Position numbers and translations under genes: made by a program. Positions 9,001-16,816 of a stretch of DNA of 64,000 bases are shown piece after piece. The notes below the pieces were generated by a model. That model had not been told where the DNA came from and did no database searches. It was given only the letters and a program-made list of their open reading frames with translations. Source of the stretch: Pseudofrankia nepalensis (GTDB lineage: Bacteria > Actinomycetota > Actinomycetes > Frankiales > Frankiaceae); the NCBI RefSeq assembly GCF_016786305.1, contig NZ_JADWYV010000015.1; one strand, given 5' to 3'. How positions within the stretch are numbered: the stretch's first letter is position 1; every line of letters begins with the position of its first letter.

Positions 9001-10776
9001 ATGGGAGCCGTGCATCCCACGACGGCATCTCACGCGGGCGGCTACCCGTCCGGTGACCCAGCTGGACTGATCGGCACCGCGGACCTGCTCGCCAGCGGTT
9101 CGAACGCCGGCGACGGCCGTCCCGCCGCGCGGGTCGGCGAGGTGGCGCTGACCAGGGGCGAGCTGTGGGCCGCCGCCGGCGCGGTCGCCGACGAGGTCGC
9201 CGGCGCCCGGGCCGTCGCCGTCCACGGCGAAGCGACCATCCAGACCGTGGTGGCCGTCGTCGGCTGCCTGCTCGCCGGCGTCCCGGTGGTGCCGATGCCG
9301 GCGGACGCCGGCCCGCGGGAGCGCGCGCACATCCTCACCGACTCGAAGGCCGAGCTGTGGCTGGGCGACCTGCCCGCGGCCCCGGCCGGAAACACGGCCC
9401 CGTCCGGAAACACGGCCCCGTCCGGAAACACGGCCCCGTCCGGAGACATTGCCCCGTCCGGAAACGCGGCGCGGGTCGGACAGCCTCCGACCGGCCACGG
9501 CGGCCACGGCGCGGCCAGGCTGAGGTTGGAGCTGGGGCTGCCCGGTGGGCCCAGGCTGCCGGTGGTGCCGGTCGATCTCGCCCGCGCGTCGTCACGGTCG
9601 CATCCCGAGCCGGACCCGACTTCCACCGCAATGATCATGTACACGTCCGGGACAACCGGTGCGCCAAAGGGCGTCGTGCTCTCACGCCGCGCCATCGCCG
9701 CCTGCCTGGACGCGCTCGCCGATGCCTGGGCATGGACCCCGGACGACGTGCTCGTCCACGGGCTGCCGCTCTTCCATGTGCATGGCCTCGTGCTCGGGGT
9801 GCTCGGCGCGCTGCGGGTCGGCAGCCCACTCGTGCACACCGGCCGGCCCCGTCCCGATGCCTACGCGGCTGCCGCCGAGCGGCACGGCGGAAGCCTGTTC
9901 TTCGGAGTGCCGACGGTCTGGTCGCGGGTGTGTGACGATCCGTCGGCCGCGGCGGCGCTCGGCGGGGCCCGGCTGCTGGTCTCCGGCAGCGCGCCGCTCC
10001 CGGTCCCGGTCGCGCGGCGCTTGGAGGGCCTCACCGGCCTCGTGCCCGTCGAACGGTACGGGATGACGGAAAGCCTGATCACCGTCGCCGTGCGGGCGGA
10101 CGGCGAGCGCAGGCCCGGCTGGGTCGGTCTGGCGCTGCCCACCGTCGAGACCCGGCTGCGCCCGATCAGCGACTCCGACGACGCCGAGGCTGGAGCCAGT
10201 GCCGGGGCTGGGGCCGGCGCCGGGACCGATGCCGGCGCTGGGGCGAATGCCGGCGCCGGCGCCGGGCACCCCGAGGGCGGCCAGGACGGCGTCCACGTGC
10301 CCCGTGACGGCGAGTCGATCGGCGAGTTGCAGGTCCGCGGCGCGACCCTGTTCGACGGCTACCTGGGCCTGGCGGAGGCGACGGCGGCCAGTTGGACACC
10401 CGACGGCTGGTTCCGGACCGGTGACGCGGCGGTCATCGACGCGCACGGCTGGCACCGGATCGTCGGCCGTACCTCGGTCGACCTGATCAAGAGCGGGGGT
10501 TACCGGATCGGCGCCGGCGAGGTCGAGGCCGCGCTGCTCGCTCATCCGGCGATCGCCGAGGCCGCCGTCGTCGGGGTGGCCGACGCGGACCTGGGGCAGC
10601 GCATCGTCGCCTATGTGGTCGGTGACGGCACGGCGCCGGTCGATCCGGGTGCCGTGTCCGCGTTCGTCGCCGAACAGTTGTCCGTGCACAAGCGACCGCG
10701 TGAGGTCCGCGTCGTCGAGACACTCCCCCGCAATGCGATGGGAAAGGTTCAGAAGAAGCTGCTCGCCGGTTCCTGA
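9001..10776 (+). CDS. MatB-like acyl-CoA synthetase (malonyl-CoA ligase family)
   Basis: A 591-residue ANL-superfamily adenylate-forming enzyme. It shows the P-loop MYTSGTTGAPKG, the A5 motif ERYGMTE, the A7 motif WFRTGD, the hinge region with KSGGYRIGAGEVE, and the C-terminal catalytic lysine in MGKVQKK. The stretch LVHGLPLFHVHGLVLGVLG closely resembles Streptomyces MatB, which converts malonate and related diacids to acyl-CoA. The substrate here is inferred, not proven. Two low-complexity insertions are unusual: an APSGNT repeat after residue 125 and an Ala/Gly-rich stretch near residue 400. The start is uncertain between ATG 9001 and GTG 9010. Confidence 0.88.
   Translation: MGAVHPTTASHAGGYPSGDPAGLIGTADLLASGSNAGDGRPAARVGEVALTRGELWAAAGAVADEVAGARAVAVHGEATIQTVVAVVGCLLAGVPVVPMPADAGPRERAHILTDSKAELWLGDLPAAPAGNTAPSGNTAPSGNTAPSGDIAPSGNAARVGQPPTGHGGHGAARLRLELGLPGGPRLPVVPVDLARASSRSHPEPDPTSTAMIMYTSGTTGAPKGVVLSRRAIAACLDALADAWAWTPDDVLVHGLPLFHVHGLVLGVLGALRVGSPLVHTGRPRPDAYAAAAERHGGSLFFGVPTVWSRVCDDPSAAAALGGARLLVSGSAPLPVPVARRLEGLTGLVPVERYGMTESLITVAVRADGERRPGWVGLALPTVETRLRPISDSDDAEAGASAGAGAGAGTDAGAGANAGAGAGHPEGGQDGVHVPRDGESIGELQVRGATLFDGYLGLAEATAASWTPDGWFRTGDAAVIDAHGWHRIVGRTSVDLIKSGGYRIGAGEVEAALLAHPAIAEAAVVGVADADLGQRIVAYVVGDGTAPVDPGAVSAFVAEQLSVHKRPREVRVVETLPRNAMGKVQKKLLAGS
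9386..9469 (+). repeat. 18-bp in-frame tandem repeat in the acyl-CoA synthetase
   Basis: Four full copies and one partial copy of an 18-bp unit beginning CCGGAAACACGG encode the APSGNT repeats. The unit length matches the eccC repeat but the sequence does not. Confidence 0.9.
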
Positions 10777-10810
10777 CCCGACGACGTCTCCGTGGGTCTA
10801 CGGTAAAAAT

Positions 10811-11089
10811 GTGATCAAGGACACCGCCGCGGCGATCCAGGTCGCGATCGAGGCGCTGGTCGCCGAGTATCGGATGGCCGAGCAGCGGTACGCAAAGGCG
10901 GAGCAGGCGGTCAGCGACGCCGCCTGGGACCGGGCCAGGATCGCCGCGTCCATGCACCGCCTCGTCGGCCGTGGCCCGGCCGCCGCGGCGCTGAGGATCA
11001 ACCCGAACCGCCTCGCCAACCTCGTGACCGACGCGCGCAGGGGCGCCGCCAAGCGCGGCCTGACCGAGCCGTCGCCGCGCGTCGACTGA
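10811..11089 (+). CDS. Small hypothetical helical protein
   Basis: A 92-residue protein from GTG 10811, beginning VIKDTAAAIQVAIEALVAEYR. It is predicted to be mostly helical, with a coiled-coil-like first half (heptad-like AEQRYAKAEQAV) and a second half, HRLVGRGPAAAALRINPNRLANLV, that could be a helix-turn-helix but is too weak to call. No ribosome-binding site is seen upstream, and TACGGT lies about 8-13 bases before the start, so leaderless translation is possible. It lies between the synthetase and the phosphoesterase in the same direction. No family is recognised. Confidence 0.55.
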   Translation: MIKDTAAAIQVAIEALVAEYRMAEQRYAKAEQAVSDAAWDRARIAASMHRLVGRGPAAAALRINPNRLANLVTDARRGAAKRGLTEPSPRVD

Positions 11090-11196
11090 TCGCGAGCAAC
11101 GGGCCCGCGTCGCAATGGGCTCGTGCCGCAGCGGGCTCGCGCCGCATCGGGCCGGCGCCGCTGCTGGGCCGGGTAAGCGGCGCACACACTGGAGGC

Positions 11197-11847
11197 GTGC
11201 GTCTGCTGCTGCTCGCCGACACCCATGTGCCCGCGCGGGCCCGTGACCTGCCCCATGAGGTATGGGACGCGGTGGACGACGCCGACGTGGTGATTCACGC
11301 GGGCGACTGGATCAGTCTCGACCTGGTCGACCGTTTGTCCGCCCGAGCCGCCCGGCTGGTGGCCTGCTGGGGCAACAACGACGGCGCGCCGATCCGAGCG
11401 GCGCTCCCCGAGATCGCCCGGACGACGCTCGCCGGTCTGCGTTTCGTGGTCGTCCACGAGACCGGCCCCTCAGCGGGCCGGGACCGCCGCATGGCCGCCG
11501 CCCACCCCGACGCGGACGTCCTCGTCTTCGGCCACTCCCACATCCCCTGGGACTCGACCGTCCTCAGATCATCAACCCGCCAGGCCGCCGGTGGCGGTCG
11601 CCAGATCAGCGGCGGTCGCCAGATCAATGGCCATCGCGAGGCAGACTCCGTCCCGGCCAGCGGCGCCTTCGGACCGGACGACACTCCAACCCGTCCGCTG
11701 CGGCTGCTGAACCCCGGCTCACCCACCGACCGCCGCCGCCAGCCGACCTGCACCTACCTCACCGCGACCATCGCCGACGGGTCCCTGACCGGCGTCGAAC
11801 TCCACCACCTGATGCCCCGGGCGGTACTGGGACGAATCCGGCGTTGA
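11197..11847 (+). CDS. YfcE/MJ0936-type metallophosphoesterase
   Basis: A 216-residue calcineurin-like phosphoesterase. The metal-binding motifs are in order: DTH (residues 8-10), GD (about 36-37), GNND (about 66-69), HE near 87 and GHSH near 109. NPGS follows in the C-terminal part, as is typical of the YfcE/MJ0936 phosphodiesterase family. A low-complexity insert of about 45 residues with a GGRQI-type direct repeat sits between GHSH and NPGS; this is unusual and probably a surface loop. Members hydrolyse phosphodiesters, but the physiological substrate is not inferable. It ends 141 bases before tRNA-Arg. Confidence 0.88.
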   Translation: MRLLLLADTHVPARARDLPHEVWDAVDDADVVIHAGDWISLDLVDRLSARAARLVACWGNNDGAPIRAALPEIARTTLAGLRFVVVHETGPSAGRDRRMAAAHPDADVLVFGHSHIPWDSTVLRSSTRQAAGGGRQISGGRQINGHREADSVPASGAFGPDDTPTRPLRLLNPGSPTDRRRQPTCTYLTATIADGSLTGVELHHLMPRAVLGRIRR

Positions 11848-11988
11848 CGGCCCGCTCAGCCGCCGATCGCGATCTCGGACGGCCGCCGGCCTGGAGCAAA
11901 CACCCCGCAGATCCCGGTTCGATCGCACCCCTGTCCGTGCTGTAGGCTGCAACCTGTCAGCCGCGAGAGCGGATGACGCCAGCCAGAT

Positions 11989-12061
11989 GCGCTCGTAGCT
12001 CAACGGATAGAGCATTTGACTACGGATCAAAAGGTTGGGGGTTCGAGTCCCTCCGAGCGCG
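11989..12061 (+). tRNA. tRNA-Arg (anticodon ACG)
   Basis: A full cloverleaf can be drawn. The acceptor stem GCGCTCG pairs with CGAGCGC, the D-stem is GCTC/GAGC, the anticodon arm TTTGA/TCAAA encloses loop CTACGGA with anticodon ACG, and the T-arm is GGGGG/CCCTC with loop TTCGAGT. CCA is not encoded. The 3' half from the anticodon loop onward is repeated exactly at 28313, which marks this gene as the integration site of the AICE. Confidence 0.97.
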
Positions 12062-12270
12062 CGCGAGGCGGATCACCTTGGTCGCTTCCCTTCGGGAAGC
12101 TCCCCCAGGCCCGCGAGTATTGCCCCGGGGCCGAGCCCCGGACCCCACGACCTGGGGTTTCGCACCACCTGGCAGTCACCTGAGGTCGCGGGTGACGCCC
12201 CACAGATGTCTGGTTGAGACAGGTTCAGGGCCCCGCAGCCGCCGACGGGTGGCGCGGGGCTCTGGGCTTT
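12019..12270 (+). repeat. attL: 252-bp direct repeat, left copy
   Basis: Identical at all 252 positions to 28313-28564. It begins ACTACGGATC in the tRNA anticodon loop, runs through the T-arm and 3' end, and ends in the T-run of the tRNA trailer terminator. This copy gives the functional tRNA its 3' half. AICE repeats are usually only the tRNA 3' part (tens of bases), so 252 bp is unusually long. Confidence 0.95.
12084..12100 (+). terminator. Hairpin after tRNA-Arg
   Basis: A 7-bp perfect stem GCTTCCC/GGGAAGC with a TTC loop, 23 bases after the tRNA, without a T-run. It may be a processing or termination hairpin. The second att copy has the same hairpin at 28378-28394. Confidence 0.6.
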
Positions 12271-12271
12271 T
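12226..12271 (+). terminator. Intrinsic terminator at the end of the tRNA-Arg trailer
   Basis: The stem CAGGGCCCCGC pairs with GCGGGGCTCTG (11 positions, one G-T wobble), followed by GGCTTTT. The perfect direct repeat of the element ends inside this T-run, at 12270. Confidence 0.7.
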
Positions 12272-12290
12272 GACAGGCAAGTTGACAGGC
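12271..12290 (+). promoter_or_regulatory. Left arm-type repeats TGACAGGC x2
   Basis: Two copies of TGACAGGC at 12271-12278 and 12283-12290 (12-bp period) sit just inside attL, next to the integrase stop. The same pair with the same period occurs inside attR at 28188. This resembles arm-type binding sites of tyrosine integrases; the role is inferred. Confidence 0.6.
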
Positions 12291-12299
12291 TAGCGGCTG

Positions 12300-13622
12300 T
12301 CAGCCCTCCTCCGCGCTGATGTCCGGAGCGTCCGGATCGTCATCCTGGCCGTCACTGTCGCCATCGTCCGCCGTGTCGAACCAGGCATCGAGCTTGGCTG
12401 CGGCATCACGGCTGACGTCCTCGACCATGTCCACGTAGATGTCCATCGTGGTCGAGAGCATCGTGTGGCCGAGCATGGCCTGAATCTGCTTCCAGTCCAC
12501 GCCGAGCGCGTAGGCCATCGTCGCCGCGGTGTGCCGGAGCGCATGCGGGCCGAGGTGACGCAGGCCCGCCGACTTGCTCAGCTCCGTCAGGTGCGTGTTC
12601 AACGCGCGCGGTTCCTGGTGACGGCCGACGGTGTTCGGGAAAATTAGGCCGTTCTCCTTCCAGCGCTTACCGGCCGCCTGCCGTTCGGCCGCGAGATGGC
12701 GTCGGTGCGCGTTCAGGACCTCGATGCACTTCCCGGGTAGCGCGATCGTGCGTTGTCCGGCGCGGCTCTTCGTCGGGCCGACAATCAGCCCTTGGACGCC
12801 ACGGACGCGAGTTACCTGGAGTTCGACGCGTAGCGTTCCGGCCGCCTGGTCGAAGTCGCGCCAGCGCAGCGCGAGGACCTCACCGCGCCGGAGGCCAACC
12901 ATCGCGAGCAGGACATACACGGCGTAGAAGCGGGTCGGCTTGGCCGCCGCGAGCAGTCGGAGCCCGTCGTCGCGGTTGAGCGCCGCGACCTGACGCCGCG
13001 GTGTGCGCGCCTTGGGGACCCGGACCGTCTTCGCGACGTTGCGCGACGCCTTTTCCGTGATGACCGCTTCGTCGAGCGCCTGCGAGATGACCGTACGCAG
13101 CGTGCGCATGGTCGACGTGCTGTAGCCGGCCGCCGCCTTCGCGTTCAGGAAGCGCTGAACGTCTTCGTGCTTGAGGTCGACGACGCGGATCTTCCCGAGG
13201 CCGGGCCGGACGTGATTCTTGACCATGTCCTGGTAGTTCGACTTCGTCGATGCCGCCCGCTCGGACGGCGTGACCACCTCATCGAGCCAGTACGTCAGGA
13301 AGTCGCCGAACCGGGCGCGCCGGTCGAGGTTCGCGATCCCGTCGGCGTGAGCCTGCCGCGCCTCCCGCTGGGCTTCGATCGCTTCCTCTTGCGTCTTGAA
13401 GTAGCGCGGCACCTTCTTGCGCCGGCCGTTCACGATGCCGTAGTCGATCTCGACCACCCAGCGCTTCCGGTCCTCGCGCCAGTACACCGAGCCCTCGCCG
13501 TGCGCACGCCGGTTCCGCCGCGCCCGCCCGCTCGAGGTCTGATCAGCGCCAGTGCTGGCCGCCGCGTCCTGATCGGTCACGTCGTCGTCTCCGTCGCCGG
13601 GGCGTGCCTTCCGCGCGGCCAT
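12300..13622 (-). CDS. int: AICE tyrosine-recombinase integrase
   Basis: A 440-residue site-specific recombinase that would catalyse integration at, and with Xis excision from, tRNA-Arg. The N-terminal AP2-like arm-binding region (about 41-95, GEGSVYWREDRKRWVVEIDYG) is followed by a core-binding domain (about 104-200) and a catalytic domain. Active residues can be read as R245 (GLRRGE), K285 (TKSRAGQ), H360 and R363 (HALRHT), H386 (LGH) and the nucleophile Y396 (MDIYVDM). The ATG at 13622 overlaps the stop of the upstream gene (TGATG), which supports this start over a longer frame. The stop lies 30 bases inside attL. The C-terminal tail is acidic. Confidence 0.96.
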   Translation of the reverse strand: MAARKARPGDGDDDVTDQDAAASTGADQTSSGRARRNRRAHGEGSVYWREDRKRWVVEIDYGIVNGRRKKVPRYFKTQEEAIEAQREARQAHADGIANLDRRARFGDFLTYWLDEVVTPSERAASTKSNYQDMVKNHVRPGLGKIRVVDLKHEDVQRFLNAKAAAGYSTSTMRTLRTVISQALDEAVITEKASRNVAKTVRVPKARTPRRQVAALNRDDGLRLLAAAKPTRFYAVYVLLAMVGLRRGEVLALRWRDFDQAAGTLRVELQVTRVRGVQGLIVGPTKSRAGQRTIALPGKCIEVLNAHRRHLAAERQAAGKRWKENGLIFPNTVGRHQEPRALNTHLTELSKSAGLRHLGPHALRHTAATMAYALGVDWKQIQAMLGHTMLSTTMDIYVDMVEDVSRDAAAKLDAWFDTADDGDSDGQDDDPDAPDISAEEG

Positions 13623-13885
13623 CACGCCACGCCCGGCAGGTTGCCGGTGGGTTCGTGCGCGACTTCGGCCAGCGCGAGCCCGCGGCGGGCGGTTGCACGG
13701 GTGTATTGGTCGACTCTGTCGCCGGCGACGGCCTCCGCGACGGCGGCCAGGACCCCGATGGCATATGCCTCGCGATAGGTGACGCGGTAGCACGCCAGTT
13801 CCGCGCGCGCCGCGTCGAGTTCGGCCGCGGTGAGGCCAGCATCGGTCTCACTGAAATAGGACGAAGTAGGGCTGTGCCCGGGCAT
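13622..13885 (-). CDS. Small conserved-type protein translated with integrase
   Basis: An 87-residue protein with an N-terminal polar part (MPGHSPTSSYFSETDAGL) and helices rich in alanine (LTAAELDAARAELACYRVTYREAYAIGVLAAV). Start ATG 13885 has AAGGAG 11 bases upstream. Its TGA shares a base with the integrase ATG, so the two are probably translated together. No known family. Position suggests a role tied to recombination, but nothing in the sequence proves this. Confidence 0.75.
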   Translation of the reverse strand: MPGHSPTSSYFSETDAGLTAAELDAARAELACYRVTYREAYAIGVLAAVAEAVAGDRVDQYTRATARRGLALAEVAHEPTGNLPGVA

Positions 13886-13964
13886 GGTCCGGTCAACTCC
13901 TTGCCAGATGAGAACGGAACGGGGCCGCTGGGCGTGGGTGTCGTCGCCGGGCAGCGGTGGGGTT

Positions 13965-14105
13965 CCTGTTCTCTGGCGCGGAGAGGGTCCGTCGGGGGTC
14001 CGGCCGCCTCCAGGGCGCGCTTCGCGCGTCGCTACGCGATCGACCTTCGGCCGACCCTGGACCCGTCCGAACCCCCGACGGCGTAAGGCGCCACCAGAGA
14101 ACAGG
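13965..14105. other. Nested inverted-repeat structure, about 140 bp
   Basis: Three stems are nested. Outer: CCTGTTCTCTGG (13965-13976) with CCAGAGAACAGG (14094-14105). Middle: 11-bp CCGTCGGGGGT (13989-13999) with ACCCCCGACGG (14071-14081). Inner: CCAGGG (14010-14015) with CCCTGG (14055-14060). Further small hairpins sit inside (for example CGCGC-TTC-GCGCG at 14016-14028). It lies between two leftward genes and contains no credible ORF. It could be a structured leader RNA, a replication origin or a transfer site; sequence alone does not decide. Confidence 0.7.
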
Positions 14106-14141
14106 GAAAAGAAATGGGGGGGCGGGGAGTACCGCCGTGGT

Positions 14142-14444
14142 CTAGTTGGCCGCCGCGCCAGCCGGGACCAGCGGGGAATCCGGCGCGGGCAGGACGCCGT
14201 CGAACTCCGGCGGCCCTGCCGGGTTGTGCCGGAAGACGAGAACCACGTCGAGGTCACCGAAGTGCTCGGTAAAGATCGCGCCGGGCGGCAACGCCGCGAG
14301 GGCCGCCACCAGGTCGATGGCGTCCGCGCCAGGCCGGATCGTCAGCTCCCGGTCACCGTCGCGGCGAGTGTGGATCGTGACCAGCGCCGGGCCGGTTTCG
14401 GGGGTGCGCCACGGGGTGGCGTCGTCGAACGAGAAGATGCCCAC
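14142..14444 (-). CDS. Hypothetical AICE protein, relative of the 19989 gene product
   Basis: A 100-residue protein from GTG 14444 with AAGGAG upstream. The middle section (ALPPGAIFTEHFGDLDVVLVFRH) resembles the product at 19989-20489 (RLPAGLEFIESFGDVDLVLVYRP), and both have ATPW near the start of the shared region. The two AICE proteins appear to share a domain of about 60 residues. No function is known. It could be a regulator or a small partner of element functions. Confidence 0.7.
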   Translation of the reverse strand: MGIFSFDDATPWRTPETGPALVTIHTRRDGDRELTIRPGADAIDLVAALAALPPGAIFTEHFGDLDVVLVFRHNPAGPPEFDGVLPAPDSPLVPAGAAAN

Positions 14445-14532
14445 AGGGCTTCACTCCTTGTTGCTGCAAGGGTGGGGTCTCAGGTCCCGGCTGGGTGTTG
14501 GCGCACCCGCCGGGACCGCCTATCGCTCAGGC

Positions 14533-14594
14533 ACTTGACGGTTGCCTAGTGCCTTGGTGTCGAGTGTGGATGACGGACTAGGCAACCGTCAAGT
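14533..14594. promoter_or_regulatory. 18-bp perfect inverted repeat, probable operator
   Basis: ACTTGACGGTTGCCTAGT (14533-14550) and its exact reverse complement (14577-14594) are separated by 26 bp. They lie in the intergenic region between the leftward gene at 14444 and the rightward HTH gene at 14606. Each arm contains TTGACG, which could be a -35 box, so a repressor here could block both promoters. No T-run follows, so it is not a terminator. Confidence 0.65.
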
Positions 14595-14605
14595 ACGGTG
14601 TCGCC

Positions 14606-14806
14606 GTGCATCACCTCATGGGAGCCGCCGAGATCGGGAAACGGCTCGGCGTGAGCCGGCAACGCGTCAGCCAGATCGCCAGCGGTGACCCGACGTTCCC
14701 GAAGCCGGTCGCCGACCTCGCCGCCGGCCGGATCTGGCACACGGAGGATGTAGAGCGCTGGATTGCCGAGCACCGTCCCGACCTCGGACCAGCCGACGCC
14801 GAGTAG
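14606..14806 (+). CDS. Small AlpA/MerR-like helix-turn-helix protein
   Basis: A 66-residue protein, mainly one winged-helix-like DNA-binding unit (MGAAEIGKRLGVSRQRVSQIASG, then FPKPVADLAAGRIWHTEDVERWI). The pattern of HTH, F-P-x-P, W and a final DVERWI matches AlpA/HTH_17 regulators. GTG 14606 or ATG 14618 may be the start; neither has a strong ribosome-binding site. It is the only rightward gene in this part of the element and lies 12 bases after an 18-bp perfect inverted repeat, the likely operator. It may control the int or xis promoter. Confidence 0.75.
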   Translation: MHHLMGAAEIGKRLGVSRQRVSQIASGDPTFPKPVADLAAGRIWHTEDVERWIAEHRPDLGPADAE

Positions 14807-14851
14807 CCACCGGCACCGGAGGCCCACGCGCCTGCTCGCACATCGCCGGAT

Positions 14852-15043
14852 TCATGCCACCGCGCCGTTCTGCTCGCCGCGGAGCCGTTCGATGTAGGCG
14901 ACGAGCGCCGCGTGTGGGATGCGCCGCGCCCGCCCGATCAGCACCGACTCCAGGTCACCAACCGCGAGAAGTTCGTAGACGGTGGAGCGGCCCAGGCCGA
15001 GCAGTTCGGCCGCCTCAGCCGGAGTGAGAAGGAGCTTGGTCAC
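14852..15043 (-). CDS. xis: Excisionase (Xis), HTH_17 family
   Basis: A 63-residue winged-helix protein beginning VTKLLLTPAEAAELLGLGRSTVYE, followed by RRIPHAALVAYIERL. This is the standard Xis/HTH_17 form: LL-TPEEAAELL, GRSTVYEL, then RIP and a helix. It directs integrase toward excision. The GTG start at 15043 has GGAGGGG 4-5 bases upstream. It is 40 bases downstream of rep in the same direction, so rep and xis are probably cotranscribed, as in pSAM2-type AICEs. Confidence 0.9.
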   Translation of the reverse strand: MTKLLLTPAEAAELLGLGRSTVYELLAVGDLESVLIGRARRIPHAALVAYIERLRGEQNGAVA

Positions 15044-15082
15044 GGTCCCCTCCTTGGCGCGGGATCACGTCGGGTAGGCGGT

Positions 15083-16816
15083 TCAGGCGACGGACGGCAG
15101 GTCTCCAGACGGCGGTCCGACGGCGGTAGGGGCCGCGAGCTGTGCGCGCCAGCGCTGCCGATTCGCGATCGCATGCAAGATCAGGTACTCGCGGCGAGGC
15201 GCGTCCGGGTCGCCGGGCCGCACCAACTCCCAAGCCACACGCGCCGCGCCGGCCGAGTCCGGATCAGCGCCGGACGCCTGAGCCGCCGGGCTGTTCGAGT
15301 CCGGTCGCTGGCCGAGGGCTTCGAGCTGGGCGCGGACGAAGTCGACCCGGTCCGCCTTGTGGTCCCCAAGCGTCTTGCCGGACCACTTGCGGGAGACCAG
15401 GACCCGGCGCCCGCCGAAGCCAAGCGTCTCGCGTCGATGCGCCTTGCCCTTGCACCGGCCAGGCACGAGGCCAGGCCGGGGGTTCTTCGGGGTGATCCCG
15501 TGTAGAAGCCAGTTCGCGCAGGTAGGCGAGCACGGTTCGTAGCGCAGCGCCGCCGCCAACCGGTCCACGTGCGCCCGCTGGCGGTCTGTCTCGACCCCGT
15601 GGCAGCCGTCTAGGGACTTCGTGAGGTACTTGGTGAGGTAGCCGATCAGCTTGCCGACGGTCGCGTTGTTCGCGGTGACGCCGTCCGCGCGGATCTGCGG
15701 CCCGAACCGCACGACATGCGCCGGTTCGTCGTCCGGTCCGATCGCGTCGAGCGCCTCATCCCACGAGACCAGCTCCGCCCCGGTCGTCGGATCGACGTAG
15801 CCGCCGGCCTGCTCGTCCCACCCCGGCAGACCCGGACCGTCGGACGGGTAGACCGGCTGGTCGGTCGCCGGCCACCAGACCTGGTGGTAGGTCGCGGCCG
15901 CGACCTGGCGCAGGACGATGCGGGGGACGGTTCCGCGGAACGCGGCATGCAGGTGCGGCGCGAGTCGTCGCTGTGGCTCCAGGGCGGCGAAGTACTGGAC
16001 CTCCCAGCCCACGGCGCGGCGCAGGTTCTGCCAGAAGCGGTCGATGAGCTTGGGGAAGTGGATCGCGTCGCGGGCCGCCCGCCGGTAGTCGTAGGCGTCC
16101 GGGTCGACCGGCGTGCCGTCGGTCAGGACCCGTCCGTACGAGTCGCAGGTGAGCGTGAGGAACATCGAGGGCCGCCAGGCCGTGCCGTCCGCCGCCACGT
16201 ACGTCCGGCCAACCGTGCGCTTGTCGACCGGCAGCCGGGGCAGGTCGGGCGCATCCTGACGCCGCCGCGTCGAGCGGGTCCGTCGAGGCCGTTCCCGGTT
16301 GTCCGGCGCGGCCTTGCCTCGCACGCCGAGTTCAGCGAGGGCTTCGTCGACCTGCCCGATCAGCCCGTCTGCCTCGGCGACCCCGTCGGCGTCGCCGGCC
16401 TGTTCCGATTCGGTGCGGGCTTGTTCGAGGTCGGCGCGTAGCCGGCCGAGTTCCTTGGCTTCGTCCGAGGGCGGGTCGGGTTCGGGCAGCGGTTCGTCGT
16501 CGAGGTGCCAGCCGGCTTTGCACTGTGCCATTCGCAGTCGCCGCGCCCGCTCCGCGCACGGTGGGCACTTGCTGGCGAGCGTCGCGCCGCACGGCGCTGG
16601 AACGATGGTCGTCTCGCCGGTGGCCAGGTCGACGCGGCGCAGCGCGACCGGCCGCACGCACACGCCTTCCTCGACCGCGACCGCCTCCACGACCTGCCGG
16701 GCCAGCGGCATCCGCATCCGATCCAGCCGGGAACCGGGCCGCAGTTCCTGCTCACCGGCCACAGGTTCGACCGGGCCGAGGTCGGCGCCGCCCTGGCCCT
16801 GGTCCATGTCGGTCAT
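15083..16816 (-). CDS. repSA: RepSA-like rolling-circle replication initiator
   Basis: A 577-residue initiator. It contains a cysteine set (C76, C84, C87, C99) like a zinc ribbon, a charged helical stretch (about 118-165), then the HUH-type core: motif FLTLTCD (219-225), PHLH (287-290) and a Y-x3-K pattern in LIGYLTKYLTK. HUH initiators nick the origin and attach to DNA through tyrosine; the family drives AICE replication. The start at 16816 overlaps the translocase stop (ATGA), which indicates coupled translation. The final region (VRAQLEALG and following) is less conserved. No origin is visible inside the gene. Confidence 0.88.
   Translation of the reverse strand: MTDMDQGQGGADLGPVEPVAGEQELRPGSRLDRMRMPLARQVVEAVAVEEGVCVRPVALRRVDLATGETTIVPAPCGATLASKCPPCAERARRLRMAQCKAGWHLDDEPLPEPDPPSDEAKELGRLRADLEQARTESEQAGDADGVAEADGLIGQVDEALAELGVRGKAAPDNRERPRRTRSTRRRQDAPDLPRLPVDKRTVGRTYVAADGTAWRPSMFLTLTCDSYGRVLTDGTPVDPDAYDYRRAARDAIHFPKLIDRFWQNLRRAVGWEVQYFAALEPQRRLAPHLHAAFRGTVPRIVLRQVAAATYHQVWWPATDQPVYPSDGPGLPGWDEQAGGYVDPTTGAELVSWDEALDAIGPDDEPAHVVRFGPQIRADGVTANNATVGKLIGYLTKYLTKSLDGCHGVETDRQRAHVDRLAAALRYEPCSPTCANWLLHGITPKNPRPGLVPGRCKGKAHRRETLGFGGRRVLVSRKWSGKTLGDHKADRVDFVRAQLEALGQRPDSNSPAAQASGADPDSAGAARVAWELVRPGDPDAPRREYLILHAIANRQRWRAQLAAPTAVGPPSGDLPSVA

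Noticed and set aside
7342..9507. N-terminal extension of the MFS protein to 721 aa
   Set aside because: The extra part overlaps the acyl-CoA synthetase on the other strand and is low complexity; a ribosome-binding site supports GTG 8763.
14533..14594. Intrinsic terminator
   Set aside because: The 18-bp inverted repeat has a 26-base loop and no T-run; an operator is more likely.
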